Below, piece by piece: positions 1 through 5,765 of a DNA stretch of 5,765 bases (position 1 is the first letter of the stretch; each line of letters starts with the position of its first letter). The stretch lies in contig NZ_PIZH01000119.1 in assembly GCF_002835825.1 (NCBI RefSeq), positions 1 to 5,765 on the forward strand, written 5' to 3'. The notes beneath the pieces are model-generated. The model saw nothing but the letters and a program-made list of their open reading frames with translations, was not told where the DNA came from and searched no databases. Both the position numbers and the translations under genes were made by a program. The DNA comes from Methanoregula sp. (GTDB taxonomy: Archaea > Halobacteriota > Methanomicrobia > Methanomicrobiales > Methanospirillaceae).

Positions 1-222
1 CTCCATACCTATGCATTCGAGGAAGACACACTCGTGCGAATACGGTCGATCTGCGATGCCCACCTGAACATGAAAAAGGCCTTGGTCGGCGACAAGTACG
101 TCATGGTGATGGAGGTCATCAAGGTCCGTGGCGCACGAAAGACCACCGGAAACCTTGTAAGTTTCGAGGTTCATCCGGGATACGGGATGAAAGTTATCCC
201 GATGAGCTTCGCGAAGGTCTGA
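1..222 (+). CDS. flaH: FlaH (ArlH), archaellum motor ATP-binding protein, C-terminal end only
   Basis: This is the 3' end of a gene whose start lies left of the window; reading frame 1 is open from base 1 and gives 73 residues before the TGA at 220-222. The visible part holds the C-terminal strand-rich end typical of FlaH, including an RGARKTTGN stretch followed by VSFEV and a GYGM-KVIP-type ending. FlaH is a RecA/KaiC-like cytoplasmic protein that binds ATP but is thought to hydrolyse it poorly. It docks on the FlaI hexamer in the archaellum motor. Its nucleotide-binding motifs would be upstream and cannot be checked here. An internal GTG at 34 is not a real start, because the frame and the family similarity continue upstream of it. 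The stop is one base before the flaI ATG. The identification rests on recognising the conserved C-terminus and on the gene order flaH-flaI-flaJ. Confidence 0.9.
   Translation, partial: LHTYAFEEDTLVRIRSICDAHLNMKKALVGDKYVMVMEVIKVRGARKTTGNLVSFEVHPGYGMKVIPMSFAKV
214..218 (+). promoter_or_regulatory. Ribosome binding site of flaI, inside the end of flaH
   Basis: The bases AAGGT lie five bases before the flaI ATG at 224. They match part of the archaeal Shine-Dalgarno core (GGAGGTGAT). The site lies within the last codons of flaH, so ribosomes finishing flaH are placed directly at the next start. Confidence 0.5.
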
Positions 223-223
223 T

Positions 224-2092
224 ATGGGAACGCTCTCCGTTGCAGTCAACCTCCCGTTCAAGCCGGAACCGGTTGACACGACCATCGATTTTTATCGGGA
301 CATTGAGTCCAGCGCACTCTACAAGATGCTCCCGGCAAATGCCAAGGAGTACGTAAAGGCAAGCCCGCACCTTCTGGAATACCTGCATACATTCCCGGTG
401 AACACCTACGGGATCCCGCTCTTTCTATCAGAACTGAAAAAAGATCTCCGTTCAATGAAAAGTCCGAACATCATCTACCCTGTTAACGAGACCACATTCG
501 TCCACATTCTTCCTGATCCAGATGATGTCAGGAATTTCTATATTCCAATAGAGCCCTCGTTCCTGCACAGCGTAAGCCAGATGATGCCGGCCATCGAGAC
601 AAAACTCATCGACCTCATCGACGGGCTTGAAGAAGACCCCATCAGCGACAAGGAGCGGGCTGAAGTTATCAAGAAGATGCTTGCTAATGTTGCCGTCATC
701 AAACCGAAAAATATGGACATTGCCCAGCTTGTCGGTTCCGGCGCCGGACAGCAGGATCTCAAGACAAAGCTCACCACCTTCCTCAATACGGATTTTTCCG
801 CAAAGGACAAGATGAGCAAGGTAAAAAAGAAGTTCCAGGTCCCGACAACGCCTGACGGGAAAGTTATCCTGACGGATCAGGAGTACCGTGCTATCGAATA
901 CCTCCTGGTCAGGGACAAGATCGATATGGGGGTCTTAAAACCCTTCCTTTCCGACTCCTATATCGAAGATATCTCGTGTGATGGCGTTGGCCCGATCTTC
1001 ATCGAGCACAAGATCTTCAAAGGCTTGAAATCCGTTATCGAATTCAAGATCTCGAGCGAACTGGACGAGTTTGTGGTAAAGATGGCAGAGCGGATCAAGC
1101 GGCCAATCACGTACCGCAACCCGGTTATCGACGCCACCCTGCTGGATGGTTCCCGTATCAACATCGTATACGGTACCGCCATCTCCCGGCACGGGAGCAA
1201 CTTCACCATCCGTAAAGTGAATGAGGTTCCGCTCTCGATCCTCAACATTGTCGACAGCGGGGGTATCGATTACATTTCAGCGGCATACCTCTGGATCTGT
1301 GTTGAGTACGGGATGTCTCTTTTCGTTTCGGGTGAAACAGCCAGTGGGAAGACAACACTCCTGAACGCTATCACCGCATTCATCCCCCCGGAGAACAAGA
1401 TCGTCACTATCGAAGACACACCCGAACTCAATGTTCCGCACCGTAACTGGATCCGCGAGGTGGCACTGGCAAAAGGGAAAGGAGAAGGTGGCGGGGCAAG
1501 CGGTGAAGTCTCCATGTTCGATCTGCTGAAGGCTGCCCTCCGTCAGCGTCCCAACCAGATCCTTGTTGGTGAGATCCGTGGTGTCGAAGGAGCAGTCGCA
1601 TTTGGCGCCATGCAGACAGGCCACCCGGTGATGAGCACATTCCACGCTGCATCCGTGGAAAAACTGATCCAGCGTCTCTGCGGGGACCCCATCAATATCC
1701 CGAAGACCTATGTTGACAACCTCAACCTGGTGGTCATCCAGAGTGCGGTCAAACGCCCTGATGGCAACCTTGTTCGCCGCATGATCAGCATCAACGAACT
1801 GGTCGGGTATAATCCCGAGACACAGGGGTTCACCTTCGTCCAGATGTTCACCTGGGAGCCGGTATCGGATACGTTTGTCTGGTCCGGTAAAGGCAGTTCC
1901 TTTTTACTGGAGAACAAGATTGCAACCATGCTCGGTATTCCGGACAGCAGGAAAGCCGAGATCTACCAGGAAGTTGAGAAGCGTGCAAAGATCCTGGAGC
2001 GTCTCCATAAAGCGGGGTACGTCAAGTTCTGGGACCTGTTCCACATGATGACGAAGATCAAGAAACAGGGACTCCTGACAATCGGTGCCTGA
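224..2092 (+). CDS. flaI: FlaI (ArlI), archaellum assembly and rotation ATPase
   Basis: A complete 622-residue hexameric secretion-type (GspE/PilT superfamily) ATPase that powers both filament assembly and rotation at the cytoplasmic face of FlaJ. Residues 1 to about 230 form the N-terminal region, including a lysine- and acid-rich helical segment near 125-210. Visible motifs in order: the YIEDISCDG signature of the pre-ATPase domain (246-254), DGSR (308-311), HGSNFTIRK (323-331), Walker A GETASGKTT (370-378, Lys376), Asp box EDTPEL (397-402), RQRPNQ (440-445), Walker B ILVGEIRG with Glu450 (446-453), and His box GHPVMSTFHA (466-475). All core catalytic residues are present. It is longer than crenarchaeal FlaI (about 510 residues); the extra length appears to be mainly N-terminal. 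Between the Asp box and RQRP there is a Gly/Lys-rich loop (416-427), and the Thr-Arg pair I expect there reads Ala-Leu (414-415). The ATG start lies one base after the flaH stop, with AAGGT five bases upstream. Confidence 0.97.
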   Translation: MGTLSVAVNLPFKPEPVDTTIDFYRDIESSALYKMLPANAKEYVKASPHLLEYLHTFPVNTYGIPLFLSELKKDLRSMKSPNIIYPVNETTFVHILPDPDDVRNFYIPIEPSFLHSVSQMMPAIETKLIDLIDGLEEDPISDKERAEVIKKMLANVAVIKPKNMDIAQLVGSGAGQQDLKTKLTTFLNTDFSAKDKMSKVKKKFQVPTTPDGKVILTDQEYRAIEYLLVRDKIDMGVLKPFLSDSYIEDISCDGVGPIFIEHKIFKGLKSVIEFKISSELDEFVVKMAERIKRPITYRNPVIDATLLDGSRINIVYGTAISRHGSNFTIRKVNEVPLSILNIVDSGGIDYISAAYLWICVEYGMSLFVSGETASGKTTLLNAITAFIPPENKIVTIEDTPELNVPHRNWIREVALAKGKGEGGGASGEVSMFDLLKAALRQRPNQILVGEIRGVEGAVAFGAMQTGHPVMSTFHAASVEKLIQRLCGDPINIPKTYVDNLNLVVIQSAVKRPDGNLVRRMISINELVGYNPETQGFTFVQMFTWEPVSDTFVWSGKGSSFLLENKIATMLGIPDSRKAEIYQEVEKRAKILERLHKAGYVKFWDLFHMMTKIKKQGLLTIGA

Positions 2093-2093
2093 A

Positions 2094-3734
2094 ATGGCTG
2101 AGCCCGATGCCGGCCTGAGCCCGGATGACGTCACGGGCAAAAAGCAGGTCCCGTTTGCAAATGCCATTGAGGGGATCAAAGAGCGGGCATCCCAGATTAC
2201 TGAAGACAAGAAGATGAGTGCCGACCTGCTCTTCATGAATACGTACATGGCCTCTCTTGCCCTTGCTGATGCATCCCGTCCCGAGATCTTCACCTTTGCC
2301 GCCAACCGTAAGGAGTACATCTCGGCAAAATACATTGCAAAAGTGGACATGTTCGTGAAAAAATGGAGTTACAGTTATTCCGAGGCTCTCAGCATCCAGG
2401 CTGAACGGATAAAAAATCCCATGCTCCAGAGCATGCTGAACCGGTACGCCAATGCCATTGAATCCGGTGTGCCTGATGACGATTTCTTAAAGAACGAATT
2501 GTCAACCGTGCGGAGCGTGTACCGCAGCCAGGTGGAGGCCGGCCTTGAGATGGTCCAGAAATGGGGAGATGCCTACATTGCCATGCTCCTTTCCGGGACG
2601 GTCATCTGTGTCACCCTCATGATCTCGATCGCCATCTATAATCCCACGGGCCTCGAGTCAACGCTGTATACGGGGTACGGCATCATCCTCGCTATCGGTG
2701 TTGGGGGGAATTTCCTGATGTATACTTCGGTTCCTGACGATCCTAAAGCTCACGGACTGAGTGTGCATCAATCCAGGGAGCAACAGACCATTCATGCTAT
2801 GGAGCGGATCATCATCCCGATAGCCGTTGTTGCGGTCATCCTTCTCTCGCTTGTCGGGGCAAGCGCCGCCATGATCTATATCCTCATCGGGATCCTGCTG
2901 GCACCGTTAGGCATTATCGGGTACATCGATGACAGCAACATTACCATGCGGGACAATGATTTTTCCACATTCATCCGGAGCCTGGGAGCAGTAATGGGCG
3001 GGCAAGGGACAACCGCAGTCCATGCCCTCAACACCATTGACAAGAAGTCCCTGACTGCTCTTGAACCCCTGGTCAACTCTGTCTATTCCAAGATGAACCT
3101 GGGCCTTGACGATAAACAGATCTGGGATAAGTTCATCGGCGAATCCGGTAGCAACCTCATCTACAAGTATCTCAATATTTACCTCGATACGATCACCCTT
3201 GGGGGTCCCCCGGACAGCATCGGGTCTATTGTTGGAGCATCCATGCTGGAGCAGACTCTTCTTCGGGAAAAGAAGGATATGCACGCCCGCAGTTTCCTGA
3301 TCCTGCTGATAGCAATGCACGCTGCCATGGCCGGGATATTTGTCGCACTCTACCGCATCATGGTCGTCCTTACGGGGTCGGTTGGTGACATGATGGATAA
3401 ATTCTCCCAGGAGCAGGCTGCAGCATCGGGGAGTGCAGGCTCCTCGCTCAGTTCATCCATGGGGGGATTAAGCATGTTCACCAATTTCCCCGAAGCGGAG
3501 ATGGGTGCATTTGTCGTTATCTCCCTGACCATCATCACGCTGTCCAACATCTTTGCCGCCCGGTTTGTTGGAGGCGGGGATCGGTATATGTTTTATTTCT
3601 ATGGCGCAATATTCTGTACGATAACCGGGGTTGTACTGCTTATCGGTCCCATAGCGGTGGGAATGTTCTTCAGTCCCGAGGGGCTTGCATCAATGGCATC
3701 TGCAGGAGCAGCTTCAGGATCAACAGGAGTCTGA
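2094..3734 (+). CDS. flaJ: FlaJ (ArlJ), archaellum membrane platform protein
   Basis: A 546-residue integral membrane protein of the T2SSF/TadC-like family, the only core membrane component of the archaellum motor; FlaI engages its cytoplasmic domains. Residues 1 to about 158 are soluble and largely helical (first T2SSF-like domain). Hydrophobic segments follow near 160-184, 193-212, 239-259, 260-280, 400-428, 470-491 and 498-526. The cytoplasmic domain between about 283 and 398 is the second T2SSF-like domain and includes FSTFIRSLG and GLDDKQIWDKF. A Ser/Gly/Ala-rich linker lies at 440-460, and the C-terminal tail is again Ala/Ser/Gly-rich. I chose the ATG at 2094 over the in-frame GTG at 2085. 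The ATG start repeats the stop-N-ATG junction of the two neighbouring gene pairs and leaves GGTG (2084-2087) as a plausible ribosome binding site six bases upstream. The GTG start would overlap flaI by eight bases and add only three residues. Confidence 0.95.
   Translation: MAEPDAGLSPDDVTGKKQVPFANAIEGIKERASQITEDKKMSADLLFMNTYMASLALADASRPEIFTFAANRKEYISAKYIAKVDMFVKKWSYSYSEALSIQAERIKNPMLQSMLNRYANAIESGVPDDDFLKNELSTVRSVYRSQVEAGLEMVQKWGDAYIAMLLSGTVICVTLMISIAIYNPTGLESTLYTGYGIILAIGVGGNFLMYTSVPDDPKAHGLSVHQSREQQTIHAMERIIIPIAVVAVILLSLVGASAAMIYILIGILLAPLGIIGYIDDSNITMRDNDFSTFIRSLGAVMGGQGTTAVHALNTIDKKSLTALEPLVNSVYSKMNLGLDDKQIWDKFIGESGSNLIYKYLNIYLDTITLGGPPDSIGSIVGASMLEQTLLREKKDMHARSFLILLIAMHAAMAGIFVALYRIMVVLTGSVGDMMDKFSQEQAAASGSAGSSLSSSMGGLSMFTNFPEAEMGAFVVISLTIITLSNIFAARFVGGGDRYMFYFYGAIFCTITGVVLLIGPIAVGMFFSPEGLASMASAGAASGSTGV
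3725..3729 (+). promoter_or_regulatory. Ribosome binding site deciding the 3736 start
   Basis: AGGAG lies six bases before the ATG at 3736, inside the last codons of flaJ. It is the clearest Shine-Dalgarno match at the coupled junctions. It favours the 3736 start over the more upstream in-frame ATG at 3685, which would overlap flaJ by 50 bases. Confidence 0.7.
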
Positions 3735-3735
3735 C

Positions 3736-5004
3736 ATGAAAGAAAGTGTCCGCAGGATTGTAATGCTATGCACCATCCTTACCTTCGGGCTTGTCCTCAT
3801 CTTCTTTGATGTGACCCTTATCCAGCTCCTGTTCATGATGATTGTCCTTGTCATTGTCCTGCCATTCCTGATTGGCGTAGTGTCAGTCGATGAGATCCGG
3901 ACAAAACTTGCCGGAAAGTCCGGGCTCCTCAAACGCCTGGACGAGATGAAATTCTTCGAAAAAACCTCATCTGCCAAGGGTCAGAAGGCCCCGGCCAAGC
4001 CGGCCGCTCCATCGCCGCCTGCGAAAACAGAAGCAAAGAATGTGCCCGGTAAAACCGGAGGTTTCGGCGCACGGGTAAAATCGGCCTTCTCTTCTTTTGG
4101 TTCTCTTGGAACCGTTCTCAAAGAGAGGAGCAAACGGGGACGGAAAGTAGAAGACATCAACAAGATGCTCGATAAAACAGTAAGTGAAAAAGTGCCCGCA
4201 CCTTCCGCTGCACCCGCTCCTTCAATGCAGCAGGCTGCTGCAGGCAGTGCATCCCTTCCGTCACCGGGGGGTGCGGGAGGCCTGCCGGCGGATGCTGATG
4301 ATGACTCCCTGCTCTCCCTGTCAGGCGATGAATTCGATGCCGGGCTTCTCGAAGGCCTGGATGACGACTCTCCGCCAGTAATGCCGGAGGAGATTACACC
4401 GGAAGGACCCACCAGTGGATCCGCCCCCGATCTCCCGGTTCCGGAACTCTCATTGCCAACAACTGATGAAGCCGGCGGTTCACTTGATGAATTCGCCGGA
4501 CTTGAAGGGGGCGGGGGCCTTGATACTGAATTTGGCGATCTCGACAGCATCAGTCTTGATGATATCGATGTTGGTGACGATATGGAAGTTGAGGCTGCTC
4601 CTGCGAGTGCAAGCCAGGAAGATGCGACCATGTCCGGAACCGATGCCGGGCCTGCTCCTGCTGCTGCACCTGCAGCGAGTGCCGAACCGGTAAAAACTGC
4701 ATGGATTGCCTCTGATGCCCCGGCAGGGGCAGACATGCTTACAGAAGACCAGATCGGTGTCCAGTCAGATATGGCATCGTTTGCCAGTGGTGCCGGAGGT
4801 ACCGATGAGGATCTTCTCAGTTCCATTGCTTCTGATGTTAAGACGGTCAAGAAAGAGAAAGACATCAGTCTCTTGAGAGAACTCAAGGACTTCAAGGCAC
4901 CGGCAAGCCAGATCGAAGACGAACTCAAGGGTATGTTCAACCAGATCAGCTCAGCGCCTGCAAAAAAAGACAAAGATAAACCTGCACCGGATGGAATAAA
5001 ATAA
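3736..5004 (+). CDS. Unrecognised membrane-anchored protein with long charged low-complexity tail, in the archaellum operon
   Basis: I do not recognise a named family for this 422-residue protein. Two hydrophobic helices lie at about 7-25 and 27-49, separated only by a short turn containing Asp25. Basic residues flank both outer ends (K2, R6, R7; then R and K after residue 54), so the positive-inside rule predicts a membrane hairpin with both termini in the cytoplasm. After it come a Lys/Ala/Pro-rich basic stretch (about 55-111), a basic amphipathic helical stretch (about 112-152), an Ala/Pro/Gly linker, and a strongly acidic region (186-286) with repeated EF-containing motifs. An Ala/Pro-rich spacer (about 287-320) leads to a charged, probably coiled-coil segment (357-404) that ends in a Lys-rich tail. 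I see no FlaC/D/E-type conserved domain and no enzyme motif. The start is ATG, one base after the flaJ stop, with AGGAG six bases upstream. The position between flaJ and cheF suggests an archaellum accessory or chemotaxis docking protein; this is inference. Confidence 0.88.
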   Translation: MKESVRRIVMLCTILTFGLVLIFFDVTLIQLLFMMIVLVIVLPFLIGVVSVDEIRTKLAGKSGLLKRLDEMKFFEKTSSAKGQKAPAKPAAPSPPAKTEAKNVPGKTGGFGARVKSAFSSFGSLGTVLKERSKRGRKVEDINKMLDKTVSEKVPAPSAAPAPSMQQAAAGSASLPSPGGAGGLPADADDDSLLSLSGDEFDAGLLEGLDDDSPPVMPEEITPEGPTSGSAPDLPVPELSLPTTDEAGGSLDEFAGLEGGGGLDTEFGDLDSISLDDIDVGDDMEVEAAPASASQEDATMSGTDAGPAPAAAPAASAEPVKTAWIASDAPAGADMLTEDQIGVQSDMASFASGAGGTDEDLLSSIASDVKTVKKEKDISLLRELKDFKAPASQIEDELKGMFNQISSAPAKKDKDKPAPDGIK

Positions 5005-5019
5005 ACGCCGGAACAACAG

Positions 5020-5045
5020 TAAACGTATAAGGCAAATAATTATCA
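5020..5045 (+). promoter_or_regulatory. Possible weak archaeal promoter ahead of cheF
   Basis: The 64-base gap 5005-5068 is the only real intergenic space in the window. It holds an AT-rich stretch with a TATA-like GTATAA (5025-5030) and a second AT run, AAATAATTAT (5034-5043). Initiation about 25 bases after the first would start RNA near 5052, leaving room for the ribosome binding site at 5060. Neither element is a good match to the TTTAWATA consensus, so cheF may simply be read through from the operon. I see no T-run or convincing hairpin that would end transcription after 5004. Confidence 0.3.
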
Positions 5046-5059
5046 GCACTCACGTCAGC

Positions 5060-5064
5060 GAGGT
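5060..5064 (+). promoter_or_regulatory. Ribosome binding site of cheF
   Basis: GAGGT lies four bases before the ATG at 5069. It matches the archaeal Shine-Dalgarno core and supports that start. Confidence 0.65.
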
Positions 5065-5068
5065 CCCC

Positions 5069-5765
5069 ATGAAAGAAGTCCCGGCAAAAGTTGAACACAA
5101 TAATACCTGGGTTGTCGTCAAGCTCGGCATTGCTGAAGACCGGATTGTCATCCCGGCGCCGGTGAACAAAGAAATCCTCTTCAAGACCGTCGTTGATGTT
5201 GCAGAGCGGAAGAACATCCTGATCGTTACTGCCAAAACCGACACCGAGATTGTTGCAAAGATCCTCTCTGTAGACAAGGTTCTGGCTATCCTGAAGAAAC
5301 TAATCCTGGGCTCCTGCAATGCTTATCGCCTGATGGCGTACTTCATGTCACCGGCAATCCGGGGAGGAGTGATGGTCAAGGACGCCCAGTGGGAGAAAGG
5401 GAGTGTTGTCGTTGTCCACTCCGGGATCTGGTTTGTCGGTGCTGTAAAGCAGATCTGTGTCCCGGTAACCGAAGTTGCTGCAATCGAACTGACCAAGCGG
5501 GAAGTCCAGGGAAAACCAACCGATGTTGTAAGGATCGATCACCTCGAATCCGGCGAGGTTGTATCAAGCATGGTTCTCTGCCCGCTCTCAACGCTCCAGG
5601 TCCTGTATAACTTCTTAAAAGAGACAACAAAGGGCATGGACATGAAAGGCACCGAGCTTGACGGAGTCGATCAGCAGGTGGCCATGCTTATTTATTCCGG
5701 GATGGACTCGCATGCAATCGAAAACATGCTTAACATCCCTCACAAACAACTGGATGGCATCTATG
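5069..5765 (+). CDS. cheF: CheF-family taxis protein (archaeal chemotaxis-archaellum adaptor), 3' end cut by the window
   Basis: An open frame of 232 codons that runs off the right edge with no stop. It resembles the archaeal CheF family (formerly DUF439). Its Halobacterium members bind CheY and the archaellum accessory proteins FlaCE and FlaD, passing the switching signal to the motor. The N-terminal about 185 residues look like beta-rich domain(s): alternating hydrophobic strands, a GIAEDRIVI start, a VEKG-like EKGSVVVV segment, and an FVGAVKQICVPVTEV strand pair. Residues 201-232 form a helix-turn-helix-like C-terminal segment (LIYSGMDSHAIENML, then IPHKQLDGIY), as expected near the C-terminus of CheF. 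Family members are about 280-340 residues, so a modest part is missing. ATG at 5069 is the first good start and has GAGGT four bases upstream. It is separated from the preceding gene by 64 bases, unlike the coupled genes upstream, so it may be partly independently transcribed. Confidence 0.8.
   Translation, partial: MKEVPAKVEHNNTWVVVKLGIAEDRIVIPAPVNKEILFKTVVDVAERKNILIVTAKTDTEIVAKILSVDKVLAILKKLILGSCNAYRLMAYFMSPAIRGGVMVKDAQWEKGSVVVVHSGIWFVGAVKQICVPVTEVAAIELTKREVQGKPTDVVRIDHLESGEVVSSMVLCPLSTLQVLYNFLKETTKGMDMKGTELDGVDQQVAMLIYSGMDSHAIENMLNIPHKQLDGIY

Noticed and set aside
34..222. A separate small gene starting at GTG 34
   Set aside because: The frame is open to base 1, and the translation is the conserved C-terminus of FlaH, so this is a truncated larger gene.
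2085..2093. GTG start for flaJ at 2085, overlapping flaI by eight bases
   Set aside because: It adds only three residues. The ATG at 2094 reproduces the one-base junction seen at the two neighbouring gene pairs and has GGTG at suitable spacing.
1904..2350. A 148-codon - strand open frame across the flaI/flaJ junction
   Set aside because: It lies opposite two well-supported genes and shows no recognisable motif or sensible start context.
3685..3735. Extended start of the unknown gene at the ATG at 3685, inside flaJ
   Set aside because: It would add a Gln-rich, implausible 17-residue leader and overlap flaJ. The ATG at 3736 has AGGAG six bases upstream and begins a clean basic-plus-hydrophobic N-terminus.
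3981..4973. A 330-codon open frame on the - strand opposite the unknown gene
   Set aside because: It is a shadow of the GC- and Ala/Pro/Ser-rich low-complexity coding sequence. Its translation is Ser/Ala/Pro-rich with no motif, and the + strand frame has a good ribosome binding site, operon spacing and sensible membrane segments.
3736..5004. Assigning the unknown gene as FlaC, FlaD or FlaE
   Set aside because: Those are cytosolic proteins with a characteristic conserved C-terminal domain and are usually encoded upstream of flaF-flaJ. This protein has a membrane hairpin and no such domain.

Overview
The window is part of an archaellum (archaeal flagellum) operon, read entirely from the + strand. 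It looks like DNA from a methanogenic euryarchaeon. FlaH, FlaI and FlaJ occur in order and are followed by a CheF-type taxis adaptor. CheF-type proteins are known from chemotactic Euryarchaeota. My best guess is Methanomicrobiales (a Methanoregula-like organism), from the style of the proteins and the moderate GC content. That placement is inference, since there is no rRNA or other marker here.

Layout: positions 1-222 hold the last 73 codons of flaH (arlH). Positions 224-2092 hold a complete flaI (arlI), the motor and assembly ATPase. Positions 2094-3734 hold flaJ (arlJ), the membrane platform. Positions 3736-5004 hold a 422-residue protein I do not recognise: an N-terminal membrane hairpin followed by a long low-complexity tail that is basic first and acidic later, ending in a charged helical segment. 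After a 64-base gap with a possible weak promoter, a CheF-family gene starts at 5069 and runs off the right edge after 232 codons. No intergenic stretch exceeds 64 bases. I see no tRNA, rRNA, CRISPR array, insertion sequence or attachment site.

How the genes work together: FlaH and FlaI form the cytoplasmic motor complex under the FlaJ membrane platform. FlaI ATP hydrolysis drives both filament assembly and rotation. CheF carries the CheY signal to the cytoplasmic face of that motor. The unknown gene sits between the motor genes and cheF, and its predicted membrane anchor and long cytoplasmic tail suit an accessory, scaffold or docking protein at this interface. It is the most interesting item in the window.

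The first four genes are joined at three consecutive junctions of identical form: a TGA stop, one base, then ATG. This suggests tight translational coupling. cheF breaks that pattern with its own 64-base leader region.
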